NCBI GenBank assembly: GCA_035654355.1
Contig: DASRXC010000168.1
Coordinates: forward strand, 1-64,000
Origin: JAFAHD01 sp035654355
GTDB taxonomy: Bacteria > Vulcanimicrobiota > Vulcanimicrobiia > Eremiobacterales > Eremiobacteraceae
Length of the DNA stretch: 64,000 bases
Reading direction: 5' to 3'
Shown in pieces: positions 50,036 to 59,538 of this stretch. Position 1 is the stretch's first letter. The number at the start of each line of letters is the position of its first letter. The notes under the pieces were generated by a model. That model worked only from the letters and a program-made list of their open reading frames with translations. It was not told the DNA's origin and searched no databases. Both the position numbers and the translations under genes were made by a program.

Positions 50036-51459
50036 GTCTTTGCGGGGACGGGCGTCGCCGGCGCGTTCGCGATGTGGATCGCGCGCCCGTGCAACACCTC
50101 GGCTGCCTCCATGATCGGTTCGGAGAAGGTCGGATGCGGATGAATCGTCAGCCCGATGTCCTCGGCCGTCGCGCCCATCTCGATCGCAAGCGCGCCCTCG
50201 GCAATCATCGCTTCCGCCATCGGCGAGAAGATCGCCATGCCGATCAGGAGGTCGGTCTTCTTGTCCGTGATGATCTTCACGATCCCGTCGGAAAGCCCGA
50301 TCGTGCGCGCGCGACCGAGCGCCGCTAAACGGAAGCGGCCGATCCCGACGTCATAACCTGCTGCTTTTGCTTGCTCTTCGGACATGCCCACGGTGGCGAC
50401 TTGCGGATCGGTATAGACGCAATTGGGAACCGCGAGCGGATCGTAGGCCGATGGTAATCCCGCGATCACTTCGGCAGCGACAACGCCCTCTTTCATTGCT
50501 TTGTGCGCGAGTAGCGGCGCACCCGTGATGTCGCCGACCGCGTAGATATTTGGAACGTTCGTGCGGCGCGTCGCGTCGACCGGGATGAAGCCGCGCTCGG
50601 CCTTGACTCCGACGCGCTCGAGCTGCAAGCTCGCGCTGCGCGGACGCCGGCCGACGGCGACGAGGATCTTCTCAAAATCCATCGGCTCGCCGATCTCGCC
50701 TTCGAAGGTGACCCGCACTTTCTTACCGACCTCTTGCGCGCGCACGGCCTTGGTCTTTAGGAAGATATTGATGCCTTGCTTCTGCTTGAGCGTCCGCACG
50801 AGCAGATTAGAAATTTCGACATCGGTCTCTGCGAGCGCGCGGTCCATCATCTCGACGACGGTCACTTCGGCGCCGAGCCGTTTGTAGATCGTCGCGAACT
50901 CGAGACCGATCACGCCCGCGCCAAGGATTAAAATGCTCTTGGGAATCTCGTTGAGCGTGACCGCGTCATCCGAGTTGAGGATCTGGATACTGTTGCGCTC
51001 GAAACCCGGCAGTGCGATCGGCTCGGAACCGGTGGCGATCACGAAGTTGTCGGCGAAGATCTGCTCGGCGCGGCCATCCTGCTTCTTCACGCGCACGCTC
51101 TTGTCGTCGACGAACTCGACATCGCCGGTCATCGATTCGACCTTGTTGACCTTGAACAGCGTCGCGATGCCGTTCACGAGGTCATCGATCATCTTCGACT
51201 TCCATTGATTGAGCTTGCCGAGGTTGACGTCCGGCTCACCGAACTCAATGCCCATCGCCGAGACCTCGTGAGCCGCCGCGATGACCTCGCCGATGTGGAG
51301 CAATGCCTTGCTCGGCATGCAGCCCCAGTTGAGGCACACGCCGCCGAGCCGCTCCCGCTCGATGCAAAGAACGTTTTTCTTGAGCTGCCCGAGCCGGATC
51401 GCCGCGGTGTAACCGCCCGGGCCGCCACCGATGACGATCGCATCGTACTTCGTGGGCAT
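50032..51459 (-). CDS. lpdA: Dihydrolipoamide dehydrogenase (E3)
   Basis: FAD enzyme that reoxidises dihydrolipoamide using NAD. It has the N-terminal FAD motif (VIGGGPGGYTAAIRLGQL), the redox disulfide region GGVCLNWGCMPSKALL, the NAD motif ILGAGVIGLEFATIYKRLG, and the C-terminal dimer motif with the catalytic His-Glu pair (TIHPHPTFSE). The 475 aa length is normal. It lies 3 nt after E2. Confidence 0.95.
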   Translation of the reverse strand: MPTKYDAIVIGGGPGGYTAAIRLGQLKKNVLCIERERLGGVCLNWGCMPSKALLHIGEVIAAAHEVSAMGIEFGEPDVNLGKLNQWKSKMIDDLVNGIATLFKVNKVESMTGDVEFVDDKSVRVKKQDGRAEQIFADNFVIATGSEPIALPGFERNSIQILNSDDAVTLNEIPKSILILGAGVIGLEFATIYKRLGAEVTVVEMMDRALAETDVEISNLLVRTLKQKQGINIFLKTKAVRAQEVGKKVRVTFEGEIGEPMDFEKILVAVGRRPRSASLQLERVGVKAERGFIPVDATRRTNVPNIYAVGDITGAPLLAHKAMKEGVVAAEVIAGLPSAYDPLAVPNCVYTDPQVATVGMSEEQAKAAGYDVGIGRFRLAALGRARTIGLSDGIVKIITDKKTDLLIGMAIFSPMAEAMIAEGALAIEMGATAEDIGLTIHPHPTFSEPIMEAAEVLHGRAIHIANAPATPVPAKT

Positions 51460-51462
51460 ATT

Positions 51463-52809
51463 TCAGCCCTCCATAAGCATGACGTCGGGCGCTGCGAGCG
51501 CGGCGGCGACGTCTTTGACGAACTGTGCGGCGATCGCGCCGTCGACAACGCGGTGGTCGAACGAAATAGACAGGTACGTCATCTGGCGGATCACGATCTG
51601 GCCATCGCGCACGACCGGACGCGGTTGGATCGAGTGTGTGCCGAGGATGCCGACCTCGGGCCAATTGATGACCGGGAAGGTGAACAACCCGCCGACCGAA
51701 CCGACATTGGTGATCGTGAACGTGCCGCCCGTGATCTCTTCGTGCGAAAGTTTGCCCGCGCGCGCTTTTTCGGCAAGCTCCGCGATCTCGTGCGCGAGCT
51801 CGAAGATCGTCTTATGGTCGGCCTGGTGGATGACCGGTACGACAAGCCCCGCATCGGTGTTGGCCGCGATACCGATGTTGTAATCTTTCTTGAGGATGAT
51901 CTCGTGTTTCTCGTCGTCGAGCGACGCGTTCATGAACGGGTGGCGCTTGAGCGCCGCGCACGCAGCCTTGACGAAGAACGGCAGGTACGTCAGCTTGATG
52001 CCGCGCTCGGCAGCCGCCTCTTTGGCGCGCGCACGCATGGCGACCAGTTCGGTGACATCGGCTTCATCGACATGCAGCGTGTGCGCAGCAGTGTGCTTGC
52101 TGTGCACCATGTGGTCGGCGATGACGCGGCGCAAGCCGCGCAGCGGCACGCGTTCAGTCTCGCCCGTCGGCGGCGGCAGCACGCGCGCGGGAACGGACGG
52201 TCGAGCGGTTTCCGGTCCGCGTGCGGGCGCAGCGCCGCCGGCGGCGGCGACGCGTTCGACATCCTCACGCCGTATGCGCCCGCCTTCACCGCTGCCGCGC
52301 ACACGATTGAGATCGACGCCTTTCTCGCGCGCGAACTTGCGAATCGCAGGCGCGGCGAGCGGCCGGCCGCCCGGACCAAGCACCGCGCTTTCGGACGCGG
52401 CGATTGCACCGGCTTGTCCGTTGCCCGCACCGGTCGTGCCCTTACTAGAAGAAGCTTCTTGCGCTTTGACGGGTTTCGCCGGCTCCGTCTTGGATGGCTC
52501 GGCTTTGACAGCGGGCTCTTCGCGTTTGGCTTGAGCGGGCGCCGCTGCGGTGTGATCGTCGAGCGTCTCGCCTTCTTTGCCGAAGATGGCGATCGGCTTG
52601 CCGATGGGAACGACTTCGCCTTCCTTCGCGACTTGCTTGAGCAAGATGCCTTCATAGGGTGACGGCACTTCGACCGTCACCTTGTCGGTCATAACCTCGA
52701 CGAAGGGCTGGTCTTGCTTGACATGCTCGCCTTCCTTGACGAGCCACTTGACGATCTCGCCTTCGATGACCGACTCGGCCAGTTCGGGCATCTCGTATTC
52801 GACGGGCAT
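51463..52809 (-). CDS. Dihydrolipoamide acyltransferase (E2) of a 2-oxoacid dehydrogenase
   Basis: A 448 aa core enzyme. One N-terminal lipoyl domain has the modified lysine in EVMTDKVTVEVPSP. An Ala/Pro/Glu linker follows, then a peripheral-subunit-binding domain (PAIRKFAREKGVDLNRVRG), another linker, and the catalytic domain ending with SFDHRVVDGAIAAQFV, which holds the catalytic His. The start at 52809 places the lipoyl domain at the N-terminus; the open frame continues upstream without support. It lies 29 nt after E1beta. Confidence 0.92.
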   Translation of the reverse strand: MPVEYEMPELAESVIEGEIVKWLVKEGEHVKQDQPFVEVMTDKVTVEVPSPYEGILLKQVAKEGEVVPIGKPIAIFGKEGETLDDHTAAAPAQAKREEPAVKAEPSKTEPAKPVKAQEASSSKGTTGAGNGQAGAIAASESAVLGPGGRPLAAPAIRKFAREKGVDLNRVRGSGEGGRIRREDVERVAAAGGAAPARGPETARPSVPARVLPPPTGETERVPLRGLRRVIADHMVHSKHTAAHTLHVDEADVTELVAMRARAKEAAAERGIKLTYLPFFVKAACAALKRHPFMNASLDDEKHEIILKKDYNIGIAANTDAGLVVPVIHQADHKTIFELAHEIAELAEKARAGKLSHEEITGGTFTITNVGSVGGLFTFPVINWPEVGILGTHSIQPRPVVRDGQIVIRQMTYLSISFDHRVVDGAIAAQFVKDVAAALAAPDVMLMEG

Positions 52810-52838
52810 GTTCGTTCCTCGATTCGCGCGTAGACGAA

Positions 52839-53837
52839 TTAGAAGTTGAGCGTCTTCTTGATCCCGCGCACCAGGCGCTCGACGTTGGGCATGTATGCCT
52901 TCTCGAGCGCGTATGGGAACGGTGTATCCCACCCGGTCACGCGTACGATCGGGCCTTCGAGATGCTCGATCGCGTTTTCAGCCAAGAATGCGGCGATCTC
53001 GCCCATGTAGCCGCCGATGCGCGGCGCCTCTTGCAGCAGCACCGCGTGGCCTGTTTTGGCGACGGACGCAAGGATGGTTTCGGTGTCGTACGGTTGCAGC
53101 GTGCGCAGGTCGATCACTTCGACTTCCACGCCTTCCTTTTCCATGGCGACCGCGCCCTCTTGGGCCAGCGGCACCATTGCGCCGTACGCGATGACGGTTG
53201 CGTGCTTGCCGTCGCGCACGATCGACGCTTTGCCAAGCGGCACTTCGTACGCGCCCTCAGGAAGCTCACTCTTCACGGTACGATAGATCTTCTTCGGTTC
53301 CATGAAGAGGACTGGATCGTCGTCGCGGATCGACGAGATGAGCAATCCCTTGGCATCGTATGGATTGCTCGGCACGACAACCTTGATGCCGGGCGTTGCG
53401 ACGTAGTACGCCTCCGGGGATTGCGAGTGGTAGCTGCCGCCGCGCACGCCGCCGCCGTATGGCGAGCGCACGACCATCGGCACCTTGAACTCGCCGGCCG
53501 AACGATAGCGCAGCTTCGCGGCCTCCGAGACGAACATGTCAAAGCCGGGATACAGGAAATCGATGAACTGGATCTCGGCGACCGGGCGCAGTCCGTACAG
53601 CGCCATGCCGATCGCCGCGCCGATGATACCGAGCTCGGCGAGCGGCGTATCGATGACGCGCTCCTTGCCGAACATGTCGATGAGCCCTTCGGTCACCAAA
53701 AAGACGCCGCCGCGGATGCCGATGTCCTCGCCGAGCGTGACGACGCTGTCGTCGCGCGTCATCTCGTCGATGAGCGCTGAGCGAATCGCCTGCACCATCG
53801 TGAAGGCTTGTTTCTTTTCTGCTTGGACGGTTGCCAT
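52839..53837 (-). CDS. 2-oxoacid dehydrogenase E1 component, beta subunit
   Basis: A 332 aa transketolase-like subunit. It shows the family's VVTLGEDIGIRGGVFLVTEGL, GMALYGLRPVAEIQFIDF and HALLLQEAPRIGGYMGEIAA-type patterns (here TGHAVLLQEAPRIGGYMGEI). It forms the thiamine diphosphate active site with the alpha subunit. It lies 18 nt after E1alpha. Pyruvate versus branched-chain 2-oxoacid specificity cannot be decided from this subunit. Confidence 0.92.
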   Translation of the reverse strand: MATVQAEKKQAFTMVQAIRSALIDEMTRDDSVVTLGEDIGIRGGVFLVTEGLIDMFGKERVIDTPLAELGIIGAAIGMALYGLRPVAEIQFIDFLYPGFDMFVSEAAKLRYRSAGEFKVPMVVRSPYGGGVRGGSYHSQSPEAYYVATPGIKVVVPSNPYDAKGLLISSIRDDDPVLFMEPKKIYRTVKSELPEGAYEVPLGKASIVRDGKHATVIAYGAMVPLAQEGAVAMEKEGVEVEVIDLRTLQPYDTETILASVAKTGHAVLLQEAPRIGGYMGEIAAFLAENAIEHLEGPIVRVTGWDTPFPYALEKAYMPNVERLVRGIKKTLNF

Positions 53838-53855
53838 GATCTCTTGCCGCGCCTC

Positions 53856-54956
53856 CTACGACACGCCGAGCTCGGCGGCGAGTTCCGCGCGCTCTGCTTC
53901 GAGATGAGGTGTTCGTTTTGCGTAAACGTAGTCGAGCACGGTCAGCGGTTCAGGCACCGAGCTGGCCTCGGCCTTTGCGAATTCCTCAGCGACTTCGGCC
54001 TTGACCTCATCGAGAAGCTTCTGCTCTTTGGCATCATCCCACAGCTTCTTCCCGACTAAAAACGCACGGAAGCGGTTGATAGGATCGCGTTGCGTGCGCC
54101 ACATCTCCAGCTCACCCTTCGGGCGATAGCGCGTGTCGTCGTCCGCGGATGAGTGCGGACCATAACGATACGTGTAGGCCTCGATGAGCGTCGGACCGCC
54201 GCCCGCGCGCGCCTTGTCGGCGGCGAGCTTGGTCACGCCATATACCGCAAGAATGTCATTGCCGTCGACCAGGTAGCCGTCCATGCCGTACGCGCGGGCC
54301 TTTTCGGCGATCGTCTTCGTGTGTGTCTGCTCTTCGAGACGCACTGAGATCGCGTATTGGTTGTTCTGACAGAAGAAAATGACCGGCGAGCCATAGACCG
54401 CCGCGAAGTTCAATCCGACATGGAAGTCGCCTTCGCTGGTCGCGCCATCACCGAAATACGTGATCGTGAGATCCTTCGTCTTGCGATAGCGCTGCGCCAT
54501 AGCGGTGCCCACTGCCTCGGTGATCTTGTTGCCGACCGTCGATGACGGCGGCACGATGTGTAACTCGTTGCTGCCCGAGCCGTGCGGCATCATGCGTCCT
54601 TGCGTGGGGTCGAGCATGCGCCCGAGCACGTGCGCGAACCACTGCGAGCCCTTGAGGCCCTTCACCAACTGGCTTCCCTGCGAGCGATGATCGCCATATA
54701 TCCAGTCGGCCTTCGTCAGCACGAGCGCGCTGCCAACCTGCGACGCCTCTTGCCCCGAGACCTGAGCGTAGAATCCCGCGCGGCCTTGGCGAACGAGGAT
54801 GTAGCCGCGGTCATCGACGGCGCGGACGAACACCATCCAGCGATACATCACTAACAACTGCTCGTTGGTCAGTCCGAGCGATGCGATGTCGCCGACGGGC
54901 TTACCGTCGTACTCCAAGAACTTGATCGGGGTGTCGGTAAAGGGCTTGATATCCAT
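53856..54956 (-). CDS. 2-oxoacid dehydrogenase E1 component, alpha subunit
   Basis: A 366 aa thiamine diphosphate subunit. The ThDP motif is TYFGDGATSEGDFHVGLNFAA (split at the usual place), followed by IFFCQNNQYAISV and the phosphorylation-loop-like YRYGPHSSADDDTRYR. The tail pattern DPINRFRAFLVGKKLW resembles branched-chain 2-oxoacid E1alpha more than classical pyruvate E1alpha, but both are possible. It is the first gene of the E1alpha-E1beta-E2-Lpd-LipB-LipA run. The GGAGG site is about 14 nt from the ATG, longer than usual. Confidence 0.9.
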   Translation of the reverse strand: MDIKPFTDTPIKFLEYDGKPVGDIASLGLTNEQLLVMYRWMVFVRAVDDRGYILVRQGRAGFYAQVSGQEASQVGSALVLTKADWIYGDHRSQGSQLVKGLKGSQWFAHVLGRMLDPTQGRMMPHGSGSNELHIVPPSSTVGNKITEAVGTAMAQRYRKTKDLTITYFGDGATSEGDFHVGLNFAAVYGSPVIFFCQNNQYAISVRLEEQTHTKTIAEKARAYGMDGYLVDGNDILAVYGVTKLAADKARAGGGPTLIEAYTYRYGPHSSADDDTRYRPKGELEMWRTQRDPINRFRAFLVGKKLWDDAKEQKLLDEVKAEVAEEFAKAEASSVPEPLTVLDYVYAKRTPHLEAERAELAAELGVS

Positions 54957-55148
54957 GGAAAAAGGGGTTGCCTCCGCAACGCAGGGGTTTCGACAGACTA
55001 TTTTGTCGAGTTCGCCCTTCTTTGGATATCGACCATTCCCTCCGCTTGGCGGAAGTTCACGAGCTCGCGTTGAGCAAAGGTCGAGGTGCTCGAATCAGCA
55101 TATCCCTCTGTTGAATTTTTCTTTTCGCCTCGCGGGAGAAACCCATCA

Positions 55149-56795
55149 ATGCTAGCGCGCACGCCTAACATGAGCGACTACGAGTCGGCGCGACGGACGT
55201 TCAGCCTCGACGTGCCGGCTGACTTCAATTTCGCGTCAAACGTGATCGATGGTTGGGCGCAAGACCCGCGCAAACTCGCGATGGTGTGGACCGGCGAGTC
55301 GGGTGAGCGGCGCGATTTCACATTCGAGCACTTCTCCCACGCGTCGTCACGGCTGGCCAACGCGCTAGACTCGCTCGGCGTGCGAGCAGGCGAATGCGCG
55401 CTGCTCGTTGCATCGCGAATCCCGCAGTGGTGGGAAGCACTGCTCGGCTGCATGCGTGCAGGAGTGATTCCGGTTCCCGGCACGACGCTGCTCACGCCGA
55501 AAGACTTCGTGTATCGTGCGAATACCGCGGGCGCTGTCGCTGCGTTCGTCGACGAAGCGAATCTAGCCAAGCTGCTCGAGGTGCGCGATCAGTGCCCGAC
55601 GCTTAAGAACATCATCGTGTTCGGTCCGGCGCAGCAGGGCGCTCAGTCGTTTTCCGATCTGATCTCGCAGGCGGCGCCTGTCTATCGAGGCCGGCGCACG
55701 AAGTCATCCGATCCCGCGCTGATATACTTCACGTCGGGCACGACCGGCAATCAGAAGATGGTCCTGCACACGCAAGCGTCGTATCCGCTCGGCCACACGA
55801 TTACGGGGAAGTTCTGGCTCGATCTCGGTCCCGATGACCTGCACTGGAACCTCTCGGACACCGGCTGGGCGAAGGCTGCGTGGAGCAGCGTGTTCGGTCC
55901 CTGGATCTGCGGGAGCGCGATCTTCGTCAACAACACGGGCGGAAAGTTCAACGCCGCTCAAACGCTGCAGCTGCTCGAAGAATATCCGATCACCACGCTG
56001 TGTGGACCGCCGACAGCGTATCGCATGCTCGTGTTGGAGGCGCTCGAGCGTTTCAAGCCAAAGGCGCTGCGGCATTGCGTCGCCGCGGGTGAGCCGCTCA
56101 ACCCGGAAGTGATCGAGACATGGCAGCGGCACACCGGCATGACGATCCGCGATGGCTACGGGCAGACCGAAACCGTGTTGCTTTGCGGCAACTTTCCACC
56201 GCTGACGGTCAAACCAGGATCGATGGGCAAGCCGTCGCCCGGCTTCGAGATCGGCGTGATCGATCACGACGGCTCCGTCTTGCCGCCGGGCAAAGAGGGC
56301 GATATCGCGGTGCGCGTTTCGCCCGTGCGGCCGGTCGGTTTGTTCAAAGAGTATTGGAAAAACCCGGAGGAGATGGCGAAATCGTTCCGCGGCGATTGGT
56401 ACATCACGGGCGACCGCGCGTACGTCGACGAAGACGGCTACTTCTGGTTTGTCGGACGCGGCGACGACGTCATCAATTCGGCCGGCTACCGCATCGGTCC
56501 GTTCGAAGTTGAGAGCGCGCTCATCGAACATCCCGCGGTCGCCGAGTCAGCGGTAGTCGCGTCACCCGACGAAATGCGCGGAGAAGTCGTCAAAGCGTTC
56601 GTCGTGCTCGCGCCTGGCCATAGCGCTTCGGATGCGCTCGGGGCGGAACTTCAAGAGCACTGCAAGCGATTGACTGCTCCCTACAAATACCCGCGCGAGA
56701 TTGAGTTTGTGGGCGAATTGCCCAAGACGATCTCCGGTAAGATTCGGCGTGTCGAGTTGCGCGAACGCGAAAAACAGCGCAAGGCCGGCGCATGA
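55149..56795 (+). CDS. AMP-forming acyl-CoA synthetase (ACSM-like)
   Basis: Adenylate-forming enzyme of 548 aa that activates a carboxylic acid to its CoA thioester. Core motifs are YFTSGTTGNQKMV (P-loop-like), GYGQTETVLLCGNF, WYITGDRAYVDEDGYFWFVGRGDD and the catalytic lysine in PKTISGKIRR. Similarity of layout is to medium-chain ACSM enzymes. The start at 55149 follows a GGGAGA site; a second ATG lies at 55170. It begins a plus-strand group with a 198 aa unknown protein and a GNAT acetyltransferase. Confidence 0.87.
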   Translation: MLARTPNMSDYESARRTFSLDVPADFNFASNVIDGWAQDPRKLAMVWTGESGERRDFTFEHFSHASSRLANALDSLGVRAGECALLVASRIPQWWEALLGCMRAGVIPVPGTTLLTPKDFVYRANTAGAVAAFVDEANLAKLLEVRDQCPTLKNIIVFGPAQQGAQSFSDLISQAAPVYRGRRTKSSDPALIYFTSGTTGNQKMVLHTQASYPLGHTITGKFWLDLGPDDLHWNLSDTGWAKAAWSSVFGPWICGSAIFVNNTGGKFNAAQTLQLLEEYPITTLCGPPTAYRMLVLEALERFKPKALRHCVAAGEPLNPEVIETWQRHTGMTIRDGYGQTETVLLCGNFPPLTVKPGSMGKPSPGFEIGVIDHDGSVLPPGKEGDIAVRVSPVRPVGLFKEYWKNPEEMAKSFRGDWYITGDRAYVDEDGYFWFVGRGDDVINSAGYRIGPFEVESALIEHPAVAESAVVASPDEMRGEVVKAFVVLAPGHSASDALGAELQEHCKRLTAPYKYPREIEFVGELPKTISGKIRRVELREREKQRKAGA

Positions 56796-56886
56796 GCACC
56801 CCGTCAAACTGTGAGAGGAGACGAATCCCATCAAGCTGACACCCTTCGCTTTCAACAAGATATCCGTCGGACTGTATCGCAACACG

Positions 56887-57483
56887 ATGAGCCCTCCCAT
56901 CGACGCCGACGTGCAAGGCGATCTCTTGCGCGAACTGCGTCATGGGTATCCGTCGCTCACGCAGATCCCCAATGGCGTTCTGTTCAGCGATCCGGCGAAG
57001 GGGCGCGCGATGATCATCGATCAGACACACGTCGAGGCGTCAGAGAACAGCCCGCACGTGGCGCCGGCCGCACTCGACCGCTTGATCGATGATTTTCGGG
57101 CGGCTGTGCCGGTCATCGATTTCCAACCGCCTTACCGCGTTCGCGTCGAAGGCACCGGCACGATCCAAGCGCTCGAGGGCGTGAATCCCGCGCAGGTGCT
57201 GCTCGCTCACGCGCCGCCGCGACTCGCATGGGATCAGATCGGCGGCCGGTGCACGCACGCGTGCGTGCGATATCTATTCACCGACGATGCCGGCATTCAG
57301 CGCGACGTCCACGTCGAGCCGCTGTTCGCGCAGCCCGACAAGTTCTACGTGATGGCGATCTCGATCAATAGCGCCGGTGTGGTCGACTCCTTGAATGCTG
57401 CAATGGAGCAAGCGCACAACGAAGTAGACGTCATCGAGCGCTTGAGCGATCGCATCGTCTCGGATCTCGTGAACGGGGCATGA
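56887..57483 (+). CDS. Hypothetical protein with doubtful start
   Basis: At least 198 aa, no recognised family. It is predicted mixed alpha/beta with a beta-rich middle (VIDFQPPYRVRVEGTGTIQ) and a helical C-terminus. The ATG at 56887 has no ribosome site, whereas a strong GAGAGGAG lies at 56813-56820. From there the frame is open (stop at 56812) and encodes KLTPFAFNKISVGLYRNT before residue 1, in frame and protein-like. The best-spaced codon is ATC at 56830, a rare but known type of start; a lost ATG is the alternative. The next gene overlaps by ATGA. Confidence 0.65.
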   Translation: MSPPIDADVQGDLLRELRHGYPSLTQIPNGVLFSDPAKGRAMIIDQTHVEASENSPHVAPAALDRLIDDFRAAVPVIDFQPPYRVRVEGTGTIQALEGVNPAQVLLAHAPPRLAWDQIGGRCTHACVRYLFTDDAGIQRDVHVEPLFAQPDKFYVMAISINSAGVVDSLNAAMEQAHNEVDVIERLSDRIVSDLVNGA

Positions 57484-58019
57484 GCTCGGGGGCAGCGTCT
57501 CCCGAACGGCCGCCCGCACTGCATTCGAGCCGGCTCACGCTCGAACCAATCAATCAGGCGCACGCGAGTGCACTGCTCGAGCATCTCCAAGATGCGCGGC
57601 TCTTCCGATACACGCCGCACTGGTTGCCAACGACACTCGATGAGCTACGCGAGCGATTTGCGATTTTCGAAACCGGACGCTCGTTCAAGGGATCGAAACA
57701 GTTTAATTGGGCAGCCAGACGCGAAGACGATCATGCCTATGTCGGTATGGCGCAGGTGACGTTTCTCGAAGAAGGTCCAATGCTGGGTTATCTGGTTTTC
57801 GTGCCGTTCTGGAAGATGGGATTCGCCAAGGAAGCGGCAGCGGCCGTAGTGGGATACTTGAAGGATGAGCTGAGACTGCCGGCGGTTTGGACGTCTGTCG
57901 ATGCCGAGAACGTAGACTCGATCAAGGTCCTCGAATCGCTGCATTTCAAGCGCACCGCAAAGCTACCGTCAGAGCTTGTCAAAGATGGTACAGATTACCG
58001 GTACGAGCGGCAATTCTGA
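57480..58019 (+). CDS. GNAT family N-acetyltransferase (RimJ/RimL type)
   Basis: A 179 aa acetyltransferase of the RimJ/RimL branch. It has RLTLEPINQAHASALLEHLQ at the N-terminus, the central beta-strand with LGYLVFVPFWKMGFAKEAAAAV (acetyl-CoA pyrophosphate loop, here KMGFAKEA) and a C-terminal VWTSVDAENVDSIKVLESLHF. It is coupled to the preceding gene by ATGA. The substrate is unknown; it might modify a protein N-terminus or a small amine. Confidence 0.85.
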   Translation: MSSGAASPERPPALHSSRLTLEPINQAHASALLEHLQDARLFRYTPHWLPTTLDELRERFAIFETGRSFKGSKQFNWAARREDDHAYVGMAQVTFLEEGPMLGYLVFVPFWKMGFAKEAAAAVVGYLKDELRLPAVWTSVDAENVDSIKVLESLHFKRTAKLPSELVKDGTDYRYERQF

Positions 58020-58042
58020 CGCGTTACGGACAGAGGCGGTGA

Positions 58043-59527
58043 CTATACCTTGAAGAGCTCGATCGGCTTTGCGCCCGTGTACATCACGACGCCCTTTGTC
58101 TCCGTGTACAGATCGAGCGTCTGCATCGCAAGTTCTCTGCCAAAGCCCGATTGCTTGTAGCCGCCGAACGGCACGCCGGGCATGATCGAGATCGGCGAAT
58201 TGATCGCCACGCCACCCGACTTCAACCCACTCGCAACGCGCTGTGCACGACCGGCATCGCGCGTCCACACCGAAGCCGCAAGCCCATAGATCGAATCGTT
58301 GGCGAGCGCAAGCGCTTCTGCTTCGTCTTTGAATGTCGAAACGACCGCGACCGGGCCGAATATCTCCTCTTGCGACACGCGCATCGAACCGGTGACTTTG
58401 TCGATCACCGTCGGCTTCAAGAAGTTGCCTGCGGACAGCGGGCCATCCGGGCGCGTGCCGCCGCACGCGATGCTCGCGCCTTCCTGAGCGGCGATTCCGA
58501 CGTAGCCTTCGATCTTCTCCAACTGCCGTTTTGAGATGATCGCACCGACCTGCGTCGCCGGATCCAGCGGATCGCCGACCTTTAGCGCCTGCGCTTTGGT
58601 CACGAACTTGTGAATAAAATCTTCGTAGACGCGTTCGTGCAGCAGAAGGCGCGAGCGCGCATCACACGATTGTCCGGCATTATAGAAGATCGCGTGCAGC
58701 GCACCAGAGACCGCCGCGTCGACGTCCGCATCTTCGAAGACCAGGTTAGGCGACTTACCGCCCAGCTCGAGCGTCAGCCTTTTGATGGTGCCGGCTGCCA
58801 GCTCCATGATGGTGCGTCCGGTCGATGTCTCGCCAGTGAACGCGATCTTATCAACATCCGGATGGGCTGCGAGGTGCGCACCGATCGTCGCGCCAGGTCC
58901 AGGCAACACGTTGACGACGCCGGGCGGACAGCCCGCCTCTAAGCAGATCTGGCCAAGCAGAATCGCCGTGATCGGCGTGGGGCTCGCGGGTTTGAGCACG
59001 ATCGTGCAACCGGCAGCGAGCGCCGGAGCAACCTTCCACGAAGCCATCAACAACGGATAGTTCCACGGCACGATCTGGGCGCAGACGCCCACCGGCTCTT
59101 TGAGAGTATAATTGAAGAAATTGGGCGGCGCCGGGATGGTCTCACCCGTCAGCTTGGTCACCGCGCCGCCATAGAACTCGAAATCCTCGATGACCTGGCT
59201 GATCTCGGCCTTGGCGCCGGCGATCGTCTTGCCGCTGTTGAGGACCTCAATGCGGGCGAGGTCGTCGAGCCGCTCGCTGATGATGGACGCGATCTTGAAC
59301 AGCACGCGCGCGCGGCGGGCGGGAGGCATCGTCTTCCACTTGCCATCCAGCGCCTTGCGCGCTGCTTGCACCGCGAGATCTGCGTCGTGGATGCCCGCCG
59401 ACGCGACGTCGGCTATCTTCTCGTTCGTGGCCGGATTGATGGCCTCCATCGTCGCACCGCTGTGCGCCTTGACGGACTCGCCATTGATCAAAAGGTCGTA
59501 CGTCTTTGTTTCGAGGACGGTCGCCAT
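58043..59527 (-). CDS. Aldehyde dehydrogenase family protein
   Basis: NAD(P)-dependent aldehyde dehydrogenase of 494 aa with intact active-site signatures: IVPWNYPLL, LELGGKSPNLVF and the nucleophile Cys in NAGQSCDARSR. The start at 59527 matches the usual N-terminus; an upstream frame overlaps the thiolase gene. It follows the thiolase by 11 nt, so the pair may act on an acyl or aldehyde intermediate of aromatic or fatty acid breakdown. Substrate cannot be told from sequence. Confidence 0.88.
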   Translation of the reverse strand: MATVLETKTYDLLINGESVKAHSGATMEAINPATNEKIADVASAGIHDADLAVQAARKALDGKWKTMPPARRARVLFKIASIISERLDDLARIEVLNSGKTIAGAKAEISQVIEDFEFYGGAVTKLTGETIPAPPNFFNYTLKEPVGVCAQIVPWNYPLLMASWKVAPALAAGCTIVLKPASPTPITAILLGQICLEAGCPPGVVNVLPGPGATIGAHLAAHPDVDKIAFTGETSTGRTIMELAAGTIKRLTLELGGKSPNLVFEDADVDAAVSGALHAIFYNAGQSCDARSRLLLHERVYEDFIHKFVTKAQALKVGDPLDPATQVGAIISKRQLEKIEGYVGIAAQEGASIACGGTRPDGPLSAGNFLKPTVIDKVTGSMRVSQEEIFGPVAVVSTFKDEAEALALANDSIYGLAASVWTRDAGRAQRVASGLKSGGVAINSPISIMPGVPFGGYKQSGFGRELAMQTLDLYTETKGVVMYTGAKPIELFKV

Positions 59528-59538
59528 GAAAATCTCCG

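Noticed and set aside
51205..52662. 485 aa plus-strand ORF antisense to lpdA and E2
   Set aside because: Same shadow pattern; both underlying minus-strand genes have full catalytic motifs.
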